Assembly (NCBI GenBank): GCA_963668535.1 | Contig: OY764867.1 | Coordinates: 2,232,001-2,296,000 of the forward strand | Direction of reading: 5' to 3' | Length of the DNA stretch: 64,000 nucleotides | Source: F22 sp963668535 | Lineage (GTDB): Bacteria > Bacteroidota > Bacteroidia > Bacteroidales > Bacteroidaceae | Shown here: piece by piece, positions 54,996-64,000 of the stretch | Position numbering within the stretch: position 1 is the stretch's first letter | How the letters are laid out: each line of letters opens with the position of its first letter | The notes under the pieces: model-generated | The model's database searches: none | What the model was told of the DNA's origin: nothing | The model's input: the letters and a program-made list of their open reading frames with translations, nothing else | Made by a program: the position numbers and the translations under genes

Positions 54996-55512
54996 TATAC
55001 TAAAATTAGTTGCAAGAAATAATAAGTTGGAATAAGAAAAATATTTTTGGGAAGTAGGATACACTCATGTAGATTTACAATATTGTGAACTTACACATGA
55101 GTGTGTAAATTTAATTGTATCAGGACCAAATAAAAAAAGTCCAAGGTGTGGTAATGGGATGATTCTTAACCCTAAGTGCCTGTGTAAATGATATAGAATA
55201 CCCCAAAAGTTTGACGCCAAACTTTTGGGGTACTTTTTCTATAGACAGTATTTTTTTTGTTCTTTTTATGCAAGTGACAAACAAATACCTTATCTTTGTA
55301 GACGTTAAGATCAAATACTATTCTATTCTCAAAGACAATACCCTTTGAGGCTCAGACCTTATTTAATACCATTTGAATAGCCATATGTTAAGGGGAGGCT
55401 CCATCGTCATATAGATTGGGGTAGTCTTGATTTTGCTGATTGCGTTTACGCTGATCATGAACAACAACACAATGATTGTAAAGACACAAACTTAACCGAA
55501 TGTAGTACTTTA
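54996..55512. promoter_or_regulatory. Gene-free region before HTCS
   Basis: It holds a 10-bp inverted repeat (55061-55070 with 55095-55104, arm ACACTCATGT), a strong terminator (55199-55238) and a -7 element TATCTTTG at 55291-55298. If used, that element gives an HTCS leader of about 200 nt. No ORF with recognisable features lies here. Confidence 0.45.
55199..55238. terminator. Strong intrinsic terminator before HTCS
   Basis: A perfect 15-bp stem (55199-55213 with 55218-55232) with a 4-nt loop is followed by CTTTTTCT. No plus-strand gene lies immediately upstream other than the IS3 copy, so it may be the end of a lost gene or may insulate the PUL. Confidence 0.85.
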
Positions 55513-58500
55513 ATGAATACCTTAAAAACTTCTTTTTACCGTGAAATCATCTGCTTATGTATCTGTGCATTAAGTGGACTCTGTTCTTTGATGGCGGCAT
55601 CGCCTGGCTCACAGCCTCTTTCGTTTGAGGTGCCTCCTGTTTTGAACTCTTTGCCTGCCAAAGATGTGCAATCTATCTACCAAGACCATGACGGATTTCT
55701 CTGGATCGCTACCCGCAATGGACTCTTTCAGTATGATGGCTATGGCCTCACTACTTTTAAATCGAACTTGCATCATCCCGAAATGCTTACGAGCAATAAT
55801 ATCCGATGTATGGCTGAGGATACGCATCATCGGCTGTGGATAGGTACGGACAATGGGCTGAACTGTTTAAACAAGCAGACGGGGGATATCCGAAAATATG
55901 CGCAGAGTGAACTCTATACGCGTGGGGTGTCGCAGATATTGATCACTCGTGGGGGACGTATCTTGATCGGTACGGAGCAGGGCTTGTATGAGTATCATGA
56001 AGATGGGCATTTTACGCCTTTCAATCTAGATACTACTGGACGTGTGATGGTGCAGACGACTATCACTGCTCTGCTTGAGGATGTCGATGGGCATCTGTGG
56101 ATAGGTACGTGGAATAATGGGTTGTATCGATATGATCCGTATAAGGATAAGTATTATCACTACCCACATATGAATGCTGCGCATTCGGCTCATGTGCTCT
56201 TTCAAGATAGTAAGAAGCGTATCTGGGTGGGTACGTGGGGCTATGGTTTGCAGTTGCTGCACCATCCTTATGATATGAAGCGGGTGTCGTGGACGACCTT
56301 TGATTCGGATAAGCATCGTGCAGGGAGTATCTCGGACAATCTGATTTATGCCATGACGGAAGATGCCAATACGGGGACGCTCTGGGTGGGTACGCGCAGT
56401 GGACTCAGTTTGTTGCCTGCGCAGGAGGTAGATAAGCCTAATGCGTCGTTTGTGAATTTCTATCCCAGTGAGAACGGACAATCCATCGGTGGAAACGAGG
56501 TGGCGGCTTTGCTCTCTGATCGCCAGGGTTTAATGTGGGTGGGCATGATCGGTGCTGGGGTGAACTGTGTCAATACGTATACGTCGGATTTTGCGCTCAA
56601 CAAGTTGCTCCAGGTGAAGGCGCAGTTGAAGTCCAATTCTATTCGCAGCATGTTGCTCGATAAGAAGGGGCGGCTATGGATGGGGATAGGGTCGTGTGGA
56701 TTTGGTATTCTGGATCGTGCCACTGGCCGATTTACTCATTATACTCAGATGCCGGAGTTTGCGGGCATTTCGGGTATTTCTACGGTGACAGATTTTATCC
56801 AGTCGCCTTCTACGGGGCATATTCTGGCGTCGATATATGATGGGGGTATCTATGATATTGATCTTGATGCGCCTACCAATTCGCGTGTGATACACTATCC
56901 CAATGATACGCCTTGGATAGGCGATCCTTGTGTGTTTTCGCTTCATGAGGATATGGACCACAACTTGTGGGTGGGGAAGCGCATCGGACTGTCGGTACGC
57001 ATGGCAAGTGGTGCGGCGATGAGTTTGGATTCGCTCAAAATAGGGGATAAGTATCTGTCCAATTATAGCATCAATGATATCACGTCTTTTCAATCGCATG
57101 AGCTGTGGGTGGGTACTCTCAATGGTGGGGTGGTGCGCATCACTGGTCGGGGCGATGATTGGCATGGCTACAAAGCGGAGGCGTTTAATATTGAGAATAA
57201 TCGATTGACGAGTAATTTTATTAATTGCTTGTTTCACGATAGTCATGGGCGCTTATGGGCGGGAACTAATAGCAGTGGTTTGGCGCTGTACGATGCGGTG
57301 CACCATACTTTTCGACCTGTGCATCTCAAATGGAATTTGCCTGGTGATGCGGTGGTCAGCATCTGTGAGGATCATGACGGGGTGTTGTGGCTGGGTACCA
57401 ATTCGGGACTTATCCGCTTGGCGGTTTCTGAGGATACGAAGGGGGCCAACTTCCGTTTGTACACGACTACGGATGGGTTGCAGGATAATATCTTCAATAG
57501 AAAGGCGGTGGCTTTGGCGGCTGATGGGGAGATCCTATTTGGTGGCAACCGTGGGTTCAATAGTTTCTATCCTGAGCGTATGGAGCGGTATGACAAGGGG
57601 GCGCGGGTCACGGTGACGGATGTCAAAGTGTATAATCAGTCTTGGTCTTCTTTGGATGATAAGGAACGGACGGAGATTTCGACATCTGCTCCGGGGTTTA
57701 CCAAGCAGCTTACGTTGGATTATCAGCATAATAACTTCTCGCTTGAATTTTCTGCGCTCGATTTCTTTGCGCCTGAGCGGGCTTTGTATGCGTATAAGTT
57801 GGAGAATTTTGAAACGGAGTGGCAATATACAGATGCTTCCAAGCGTTTTGCGTATTATAATAACCTCAAACCGGGAAACTATACCTTTTACTTGCGGGCG
57901 AGCAATGCCAATGGGGTGTGGGATAGTGAGACGCTGCGTATGGCTGTGACTATATTGCCTCCGCCGTGGAAAACTTGGTGGGCATACCTTATATATATAG
58001 TGATCATTGTGGGGATTACGTATTATGCGTGGCGTACTGTGCGCAATCGTATCCGTCTGAAGAGTGCTTTGCATATGCGCGAGGTGGAGAAGCAGAAGTC
58101 GGAAGAGTTGAATCATGCTAAATTGCAATTCTTTACCAATATCACGCATGAGTTGCTGACGCTGCTGACGATTCTTACGGCTTCGGTGGATGAGTTGAAG
58201 CTCTTGGCGCCGAGTTATAAAGAGCAGTATGGGGTGATGACCAACAATATCAATCGTCTCATTCGTTTGCTTCAGCAGATCTTGGAGTTTCGCAAGGCCG
58301 AATCGGGCAATTTAAAATTGCGGGTGGTACATGCCGACTTGGCTCAGTTTGTACAGCATAATATCGATAGTTTCCGTCCGCTTACGCATAAGAAAAATAT
58401 GCATATCGTGGTGAAGAGTGAACTCACTCCTTTTATGGCGTATTTCGATCCTGATAAGTTGGACAAGGTGCTGTATAATTTGGTGTCGAATGCTGCCAAG

Positions 58501-59760
58501 TACAATCGTCCTGGCGAAACGGTGACCGTGGAACTGGCTTGTGTGGACAGGTCATGGGTGCAGTTGGTCGTGCGCGACGATGGACCGGGTATGTCTGCTG
58601 AGGCGCAGCGCGATCTATTCAAGCGTTTCTATGAGGGTGATTATCGTCGCTTTAAAACGATAGGGACGGGCATTGGGCTTTCGTTGGTGCATGATTTGGT
58701 GAAGTTGCATCATGGGGATATCCGTGTGGAGAGTGAACTGGGCAAGGGAACGGCTTTCTGTATCACTTTCCCGCTGCTACGTTCGTCTTATACGGCCGAT
58801 GAGATCGACGAAGACATACAGCCTACCATGCTGGATGAAGCGGTGATGAAGATGGATGAGGTGTGTGTCCATGATGTCGATGTCGATGTCGATGTCGATG
58901 TTGCCGATGCCGATGAGCTGATGGCATCGCATGATGCTAGTTGTGCTGCTCTGCTAGATGGCGAGGGGGATGATAGTGCGCCTGCTTTGCTATTGGTCGA
59001 AGATAACGAGGAGTTGCTTACGCTGATGGTGAAGTTGCTGCGTCATGATTATCGCATCTATACTGCCAGCAATGGGTGTGAAGCGCAGAAGGTGTTGGAG
59101 CAACAAGAGATCTCTTTTATTGTGAGTGATGTGATGATGCCTGTGATGGATGGTATCGAGTTCTGTCGCTATGTGAAGACTAGTTTTGAAAATAGCCATA
59201 TCCCTGTGCTACTTCTTACGGCCAAAACGAAAGAGGAGGATAGGGTGGAGGCCTATGAAAGTGGGGCGGATGCTTTTCTTACCAAGCCATTTAGTTTGAG
59301 TGTGCTTCAGGCGCGTATCAATAATTTGCTCAAGGCGCGTGAGCGTCATGGGTGTGACTTCAAGAAGCAGTTGGTCTTTGAGTCCAAGGAGATGAACTAT
59401 ACGAGTATCGATGAAGAGTTCTTGCAGAGTGCGATCGATTGTGTGAATCGACATCTTGATGATGCTGAGTTTGATATGGCTTGTTTTCTTGAAGAACTGC
59501 ATGTGAGTCGAAGTACTTGTTTCAGAAAATTAAAGAGTCTCACGGGACAAACATTTGTGTCTTTCGTGCGTAATATTCGTATGAAGGCGGCGTGCGCACT
59601 GATGGATCAAAAAGAAAATATCAGTATCGCTGAGCTGGCTTATGCGGTGGGATACAATGATCCGCGTTATTTCAGTGGAAGTTTCAAAAAAGAGATCGGA
59701 ATGCTACCCAGTGAGTATTTGGAGAAGAAAAGTGCTGTGACAGGGGCTGTTTCGAAGTGA
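55513..59760 (+). CDS. Hybrid two-component system (HTCS) sensor-regulator
   Basis: The 1415-residue protein combines sensor and regulator. After a signal segment, a periplasmic double propeller of Reg_prop repeats (about 40-735, repeated LW-x-GT motifs) leads to a Y_Y_Y domain and a membrane helix (about 820-840). A HisKA domain (phosphoacceptor His in NITHELLTLLT, about 878), HATPase (VLYNLVSNAAKYN, DDGPGM, GTGIGLSLV), receiver (LLLVEDNEE, phosphoacceptor Asp in VSDVMMP) and AraC-type helix-turn-helix (about 1310-1410) follow. It should bind a glycan fragment and activate the susC/susD genes next to it. The H-box lacks the usual R-T-P after the His. Confidence 0.95.
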   Translation: MNTLKTSFYREIICLCICALSGLCSLMAASPGSQPLSFEVPPVLNSLPAKDVQSIYQDHDGFLWIATRNGLFQYDGYGLTTFKSNLHHPEMLTSNNIRCMAEDTHHRLWIGTDNGLNCLNKQTGDIRKYAQSELYTRGVSQILITRGGRILIGTEQGLYEYHEDGHFTPFNLDTTGRVMVQTTITALLEDVDGHLWIGTWNNGLYRYDPYKDKYYHYPHMNAAHSAHVLFQDSKKRIWVGTWGYGLQLLHHPYDMKRVSWTTFDSDKHRAGSISDNLIYAMTEDANTGTLWVGTRSGLSLLPAQEVDKPNASFVNFYPSENGQSIGGNEVAALLSDRQGLMWVGMIGAGVNCVNTYTSDFALNKLLQVKAQLKSNSIRSMLLDKKGRLWMGIGSCGFGILDRATGRFTHYTQMPEFAGISGISTVTDFIQSPSTGHILASIYDGGIYDIDLDAPTNSRVIHYPNDTPWIGDPCVFSLHEDMDHNLWVGKRIGLSVRMASGAAMSLDSLKIGDKYLSNYSINDITSFQSHELWVGTLNGGVVRITGRGDDWHGYKAEAFNIENNRLTSNFINCLFHDSHGRLWAGTNSSGLALYDAVHHTFRPVHLKWNLPGDAVVSICEDHDGVLWLGTNSGLIRLAVSEDTKGANFRLYTTTDGLQDNIFNRKAVALAADGEILFGGNRGFNSFYPERMERYDKGARVTVTDVKVYNQSWSSLDDKERTEISTSAPGFTKQLTLDYQHNNFSLEFSALDFFAPERALYAYKLENFETEWQYTDASKRFAYYNNLKPGNYTFYLRASNANGVWDSETLRMAVTILPPPWKTWWAYLIYIVIIVGITYYAWRTVRNRIRLKSALHMREVEKQKSEELNHAKLQFFTNITHELLTLLTILTASVDELKLLAPSYKEQYGVMTNNINRLIRLLQQILEFRKAESGNLKLRVVHADLAQFVQHNIDSFRPLTHKKNMHIVVKSELTPFMAYFDPDKLDKVLYNLVSNAAKYNRPGETVTVELACVDRSWVQLVVRDDGPGMSAEAQRDLFKRFYEGDYRRFKTIGTGIGLSLVHDLVKLHHGDIRVESELGKGTAFCITFPLLRSSYTADEIDEDIQPTMLDEAVMKMDEVCVHDVDVDVDVDVADADELMASHDASCAALLDGEGDDSAPALLLVEDNEELLTLMVKLLRHDYRIYTASNGCEAQKVLEQQEISFIVSDVMMPVMDGIEFCRYVKTSFENSHIPVLLLTAKTKEEDRVEAYESGADAFLTKPFSLSVLQARINNLLKARERHGCDFKKQLVFESKEMNYTSIDEEFLQSAIDCVNRHLDDAEFDMACFLEELHVSRSTCFRKLKSLTGQTFVSFVRNIRMKAACALMDQKENISIAELAYAVGYNDPRYFSGSFKKEIGMLPSEYLEKKSAVTGAVSK
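58873..58902 (+). repeat. GATGTC hexanucleotide tandem repeat in HTCS
   Basis: Five in-frame units (last is GATGTT) encode a run of Asp-Val in the linker between kinase and receiver domains. Copy number can change without breaking the frame. Confidence 0.8.
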
Positions 59761-59865
59761 TATAAAAGTCTCATTTATATGTGAGAAATGATTCATGGGT
59801 GATTTGTCACGTCTTAATGGGTTAAAATTCACACTATTATAATAGAAAGACACGTTTCTTTGCGA

Positions 59866-59930
59866 TGTCGAAAACATGGGGGCAAGTGTACTTATAAATA
59901 TATAAGCTTGCGATCTCTATGTTTTCGGCA
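59866..59930 (+). promoter_or_regulatory. Long stem-loop in the leader of the second susC
   Basis: Outer arms 59866-59877 and 59919-59930 pair over 12 bp (one G-U). Inner arms GCAAG (59882-59886) with CTTGC (59907-59911) and CTTAT (59891-59895) with ATAAG (59902-59906) extend it. TTATTTTCATT follows. The upstream ATG at 59919 lies in the right arm, which favours the start at 59967. It may attenuate transcription or control translation of susC. Confidence 0.6.
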
Positions 59931-59966
59931 TTATTTTCATTCATTATTAACCTTAAAATATTGCTA

Positions 59967-62900
59967 ATGGAAAAGCAAAGAATGCTTTCTGCTCGACAAG
60001 CGCACTGCTATTGCCGAAAGTTGCCTGTAGCACTACTTCTTTCTCTGGCTCTTTCTGTATCTACTAACGGATATGCTCGGGAAGTCAACGGACTAGTGGC
60101 CGTGCAACAAAATGGAACGAAGGTGATAGGCTTGGTGAAAGATGTCAACGGTGATCCTGTCATTGGTGCCAATATCATGGTGATAGGAACCACTAATGGT
60201 GCAATTACCGATCTTGATGGTAATTTTTCGCTCAATGCTCCTGTGGGTGCGAAAATCAAAATTAGTTTTCTTGGTTATAAAACCCAAGTGATTACAATCA
60301 AAAAGGGTGCTAAACTCAACATCGTACTTGAGGATGACTCGCAGATGTTGGGCGAAGTACAAGTGGTGGCTTACGGGGTACAGAAGAAGGTATCTGTAAC
60401 TGGAGCTATCTCGTCTATGAAGGGGGATGACCTCTTGAAAACTCCTGCTGGATCTATCTCAAATGTCCTTTCTGGTCAGGTAACTGGTGTATCGTCGGTA
60501 CAGTATTCGGGTGAACCGGGTGCGGATGCTGCCGATATTTATGTGCGTGGTATCGCTACATACACAGGGTCGGCTTCGCCACTGATCCAAGTGGATGGGG
60601 TGGAACGTGATATGTCGCAACTGGATCCTAACGAAATTGAAAGTGTGACTGTATTGAAGGATGCTTCGGCTACTGCGGTATTTGGTGTGCGTGGTGCCAA
60701 TGGGGTAATCTTGATTACAACGAAACGTGGGAAGGAAGGAAAGGCCAAAATCTCTTTCTCAACTTCTGTGGGTGTGAATGTGCGTACTAAGGAGTTGGAT
60801 TTTGCCAATTCATATCAGTATGCTGACTATTATAATATGATGCTCACCAATGATGGGGGCTCGCCTATTTTCTCGGATGAGCAGTTGGCTAACTTCCGTG
60901 ATCATACCAATCCTATTCTTTATCCTGATATCAATTGGATTGATTACTGTATGAAGAAGTCGTCTATACAGTCGCAACATAATGTGAACATTTCTGGGGG
61001 AACCAATAATATGCGTTACTTTGTATCGCTTGGGTTCTTCTCGCAAAATGGTATGTTCAAGCAGTTTAATGCTGCGGATGATTTTAACTTCGACTACAAA
61101 AGATACAACTATCGTGCTAACCTCGACTTTGATGTGACCAAAACAACCTTGCTTTCGGTCAATATCGGTGGTCGTGTAGAAATAAAACGTACTCCTGAAT
61201 CGGGAGAAGATCAAAATCAACTGTTCCGTAAGCTCTATTGGGCGGTACCGTTTGCTAGTGCTGGTATCGTAAATGGCAAGTATGTGAAGTCTAATAGTGA
61301 CTATCTACCATTTACGGGTACGGATGGACTAGACTCTTATTATGGTAAGGGGGCGCGTCAACGTACTAATAATGTGCTGAATGTCGACTTGGCCTTGAAT
61401 CAGAAGTTGGACTTTGTCACTAAGGGGCTTTCATTTAAGATTAAGGGGGCGTACAACTCGACGTACTCTAATACGAAACGTTCTAGTGCTTCGGTGGCTA
61501 ATTATACGCCGTATGTCAATGCGGATGGGTCGATCTATTTCCGTAAGAATGGGTCGGATAGTCAGTTGAGTTACAGCGATGGCGATTTTGGTAAATCGCG
61601 TGACTGGTATATGGAAGCGGCGTTCAACTATCACCGTAAGTTTGGCGACCATACGGTATCTGCTCTTGCGCTATACAATCAATCAAAGAAATACTATCCT
61701 GGTGGTACGTATTCGTACATTCCTTCGGGGTATGTGGGCTTAGTGGGCCGTGTTACGTATGACTGGAAGAGTCGTTATATGGCTGAGTTTAATGTGGGGT
61801 ATAATGGTTCTGAGAACTTTGCTCCTGAAAATCGTTATGGTTTCTTCCCTGCTGGATCTGTTGGTTGGGTGCTTAGTGAGGAACCTTTCTTTGCGCCTGT
61901 CAAGAAGGTGGTAGGATACCTTAAACTACGTGCTTCTGTCGGTTTAGTGGGTAACGATAAGAATGGATCGGACCGTTTCATTTATCTAGCTAGTAAATAC
62001 AATTATGGTATTGGCGATGGATACTACTTCGGTCAGGATGTGAACAATAAGAAGCCTGGTGCATATGAGGCGAGTCAATCCAATCCGCTGTCTAAATGGG
62101 AAACTTCATTGAAGCAGAACTATGGTGTTGACTTCAATCTATTGGGTGATCGCTTGAGTACATCGGTCGATTACTTCGTGGAAGATCGTAAGGATATCTT
62201 GACTAAACCTGGTTACCTACCTGGTATCTTGGGGATGACTCTACCATTGGTGAATGTGGGTAAAGTAAAGAATCAAGGTTTTGAAGTGCAGGTGAAGTGG
62301 AATGATCAGTTGAATGATAATTTCCGCTATTGGGCTACGGCCAATCTTTCGTACTCAAAGAATAAAATCGTCTTCATGAATGAGGTGGCTCAAAATGAAG
62401 AATGGATGTCGCAAACTGGTCGCCGCGTAGGTGCTCGATCTATGTATAAGTTCTGGGGATTCTATGATGAAACAGCTGATGCTCGTTATCAAGAAGAATT
62501 TGGACGTCCTATTGCCGATCATGGTATCACGCTAACTCCTGGGGATGCTATCTATTGTGACCTCAATGGGGATGGTAAGCTAGATGGTAATGATGCGACT
62601 CGTGATATTGGTTATACCGATGTACCAGAATGGACTGGTGGGTTCAATGCTGGATTCAATTGGGGCGATTTTGACTTCTCTATGCAGTGGACTGCTGCTT
62701 GGAATGTGGACCGTATGTTGTCTGAATTCCGCCGTCCACTTGGGGATACCAACGAGAAGGGATTGTTGCTTTATCAATACAACAATACATGGCGCTCATC
62801 GGCTGATACTTTCACGGCTAAATTCCCTCGTGCATCTAGTCTACACGCGGCCAATAACTATGCTGGATCGGATCTATATCTAGTGGATGCTTCTTACCTT

Positions 62901-63107
62901 CGTTTGAAGAATATGGAGATAGGCTATACTATGCACTTCCCATTCTTGAAGAAGATGAAGGTCAACAATTGTCGTCTGTATGTGAATGGGTACAACTTGC
63001 TGACATTCACTGACTTTATGTGGGGTGACCCTGAGTCTCGTCAGAGCGACCGCCCTAACTATCCCCTTACACGTGTGTATAATATAGGTTTGAAACTAGG
63101 ATTCTAA
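59967..63107 (+). CDS. SusC-family TonB-dependent transporter (second PUL)
   Basis: The start at 59967 (MEKQRMLSARQ) gives a 1046-residue protein with a basic N-terminus and a signal peptide ending near NGYARE. A carboxypeptidase D-like domain follows (GDPVIGANIMVIGT, about 50-130), then a TonB-box-like segment (LGEVQVVAYG), a plug (ending GVRGANGVILITTKRG) and a long barrel ending in GLKLGF. It should import a glycan processed by this PUL. The HTCS upstream is its likely activator. The substrate cannot be read, because the enzymes lie beyond the window. Confidence 0.95.
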   Translation: MEKQRMLSARQAHCYCRKLPVALLLSLALSVSTNGYAREVNGLVAVQQNGTKVIGLVKDVNGDPVIGANIMVIGTTNGAITDLDGNFSLNAPVGAKIKISFLGYKTQVITIKKGAKLNIVLEDDSQMLGEVQVVAYGVQKKVSVTGAISSMKGDDLLKTPAGSISNVLSGQVTGVSSVQYSGEPGADAADIYVRGIATYTGSASPLIQVDGVERDMSQLDPNEIESVTVLKDASATAVFGVRGANGVILITTKRGKEGKAKISFSTSVGVNVRTKELDFANSYQYADYYNMMLTNDGGSPIFSDEQLANFRDHTNPILYPDINWIDYCMKKSSIQSQHNVNISGGTNNMRYFVSLGFFSQNGMFKQFNAADDFNFDYKRYNYRANLDFDVTKTTLLSVNIGGRVEIKRTPESGEDQNQLFRKLYWAVPFASAGIVNGKYVKSNSDYLPFTGTDGLDSYYGKGARQRTNNVLNVDLALNQKLDFVTKGLSFKIKGAYNSTYSNTKRSSASVANYTPYVNADGSIYFRKNGSDSQLSYSDGDFGKSRDWYMEAAFNYHRKFGDHTVSALALYNQSKKYYPGGTYSYIPSGYVGLVGRVTYDWKSRYMAEFNVGYNGSENFAPENRYGFFPAGSVGWVLSEEPFFAPVKKVVGYLKLRASVGLVGNDKNGSDRFIYLASKYNYGIGDGYYFGQDVNNKKPGAYEASQSNPLSKWETSLKQNYGVDFNLLGDRLSTSVDYFVEDRKDILTKPGYLPGILGMTLPLVNVGKVKNQGFEVQVKWNDQLNDNFRYWATANLSYSKNKIVFMNEVAQNEEWMSQTGRRVGARSMYKFWGFYDETADARYQEEFGRPIADHGITLTPGDAIYCDLNGDGKLDGNDATRDIGYTDVPEWTGGFNAGFNWGDFDFSMQWTAAWNVDRMLSEFRRPLGDTNEKGLLLYQYNNTWRSSADTFTAKFPRASSLHAANNYAGSDLYLVDASYLRLKNMEIGYTMHFPFLKKMKVNNCRLYVNGYNLLTFTDFMWGDPESRQSDRPNYPLTRVYNIGLKLGF

Positions 63108-63143
63108 TCCATTGCTTCACACTAAAATAATGAATTTAAGAAT

Positions 63144-64000
63144 ATGAAAAATCTAACTAAATGGTTTGTTGCGGCATTTATTGGAGTCACTCTTGTGCTC
63201 TCTTCATGTGTCGATCCTATAAAGTTTGGTGACAACTTCTTGGAGAAGGCTCCTGATACAGGTGATATGAATCAGGATACTATCTTTAGCAAAGCTGAAT
63301 ATGCACGTGCCTTTCTCTGGAAAACCTATAGTAAGCTGTATTATGGCTTAGCTACCAACTGGAATGATGTAGATGGTAAGATGAACACGGGTATGTTTGA
63401 GACCTTGAGTGACTGTTTCCACAGTCATAACTCATGGGATGGGGTGAACCGTGAATACTATTCTGGTGCATATAAAGCGAGTAACGAAGATGGTACTAGC
63501 GAAACGCGTTTTGGATACAACAAGGAAAATTGTTGGCAGGCTATCCGTGCTTCATGGATGTTTATCGAAAATGTAGACCGTGTGCCTGATATGGAGAATG
63601 CAGAGAAAGCACGCCTTACTGCTGAGGCGAAGGTGCTTATCGCTTCACGATATTTCGACCTTTTCCGACACTTCGGTGGGTTGCCTATAGTAAAAGGTAC
63701 TTATGGGGTAGAAGCGCAGTATGATGTGCCTCGTGCTACGGCTGAGGAAACTGCCAACTTTATCTGCTCGTTGCTTGATGAAGCAGCCAATACGCCTGAG
63801 TTGCCTTGGGATTTAGGTAGTGACGATGTCAACTGGCAAGGACGTTTCACCAAAGCGGCTGCTATGGGATTGAAGTGTAAGGTGTTGCTATTTGCAGCTA
63901 GTCCTTTGTTCAATGATAATGAACCATATTGTACGGAACCTCCACAAACGGCTATCGAAAATAAGCAAGCTTGGTATGGTGGATATAATGCGGAATGGTG
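63144..64000 (+). CDS. SusD/RagB-family lipoprotein, 3' partial
   Basis: The frame starts at 63144, 36 bp after susC, and is open to the window end (about 285 residues). A lipoprotein signal with lipobox LSSC places the Cys at about residue 22. The text continues CWQAIRASWMFIENVDRVPDM and LTAEAKVLIASRYFDLFRHFGGLPIV, typical of SusD N-terminal helices. It should bind glycan at the cell surface together with SusC. The C-terminal half is not visible. Confidence 0.92.
   Translation, partial: MKNLTKWFVAAFIGVTLVLSSCVDPIKFGDNFLEKAPDTGDMNQDTIFSKAEYARAFLWKTYSKLYYGLATNWNDVDGKMNTGMFETLSDCFHSHNSWDGVNREYYSGAYKASNEDGTSETRFGYNKENCWQAIRASWMFIENVDRVPDMENAEKARLTAEAKVLIASRYFDLFRHFGGLPIVKGTYGVEAQYDVPRATAEETANFICSLLDEAANTPELPWDLGSDDVNWQGRFTKAAAMGLKCKVLLFAASPLFNDNEPYCTEPPQTAIENKQAWYGGYNAEW

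Noticed and set aside
55120..55314. 64-codon minus-strand ORF before the HTCS
   Set aside because: It spans a perfect terminator hairpin and has no protein-like features.
56674..58149. Long minus-strand ORFs (190 and 204 codons) opposite the HTCS
   Set aside because: They are mirror frames of the HTCS with Ile/Arg/His-rich nonsense composition.
1..64000. Retron, reverse transcriptase, tRNA or rRNA genes
   Set aside because: No reverse-transcriptase motif, tRNA cloverleaf or rRNA sequence was noticed on either strand by eye.

Overview
The window comes from a Bacteroidota chromosome, most likely order Bacteroidales (Prevotella/Bacteroides-like). It carries two SusC/SusD pairs, a DUF6377-type regulator, a complete hybrid two-component system (HTCS) and an HU-smalltalk-amidase cassette. 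Promoters, where visible, look like the Bacteroides TTTG-N19/20-TAnnTTTG type rather than -35/-10 boxes. No rRNA, tRNA or CRISPR array was seen.

Layout. (1) 1-13.7 kb: end of a DUF6377 membrane regulator, a GH3 glycosidase with a strong terminator, then a fructan-type polysaccharide utilisation locus (susC, susD, two GH32-type proteins) followed by an outer-membrane barrel gene. The first GH32-like protein has Glu where the family has its nucleophile Asp. (2) 13.9-18.9 kb: divergent housekeeping genes mutS2 and a CPA2 cation/proton antiporter. (3) 18.9-27.3 kb, accessory: a nucleotidyltransferase/winged-helix pair resembling an AbiE-type toxin-antitoxin, with a nested symmetric operator; a large outer-membrane barrel; a RloA/RloB (AbiL-like) defence pair; a VOC protein; a long inverted-repeat (REPIN-like) element; a SHOCT-domain protein. 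(4) 27.35-35.7 kb: a defence island between an IS3-family copy and a remnant of the same IS end: AbiJ-NTD4-like protein, DUF2971 protein, CoiA/DUF6035-like nuclease, SIR2 plus HerA, and an HD-type gene cut off by the IS remnant. (5) 35.75-47.3 kb: an accessory replication module with a DnaG-type primase, unknown proteins, a winged-helix protein, DnaB, HU, smalltalk and amidase. The primase is split by an intact IS21-family element with a 5-bp target duplication, and its frame is restored exactly when the IS is removed. Between the divergent halves lies an iteron-like array of four 21-bp units framed by an inverted repeat. (6) 47.5-55 kb: a LlaJI/McrBC-like restriction-modification operon (m5C methyltransferase, McrB-like, McrC-like) between two directly oriented, inactivated copies of the same IS3-family element. 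(7) 55.5-64 kb: a second PUL with HTCS, leader hairpin, susC and a susD that runs off the window.

How the parts work together. The PULs import and degrade glycans across the outer membrane under local sensors. The middle 30 kb is an accessory region in which at least four defence loci and a replication cassette have accumulated. One IS3-family lineage with TATA target sites sits at the edges of two defence cassettes, and an IS21 element has recently disabled the primase. All function calls rest on motif reading; no database search was possible.
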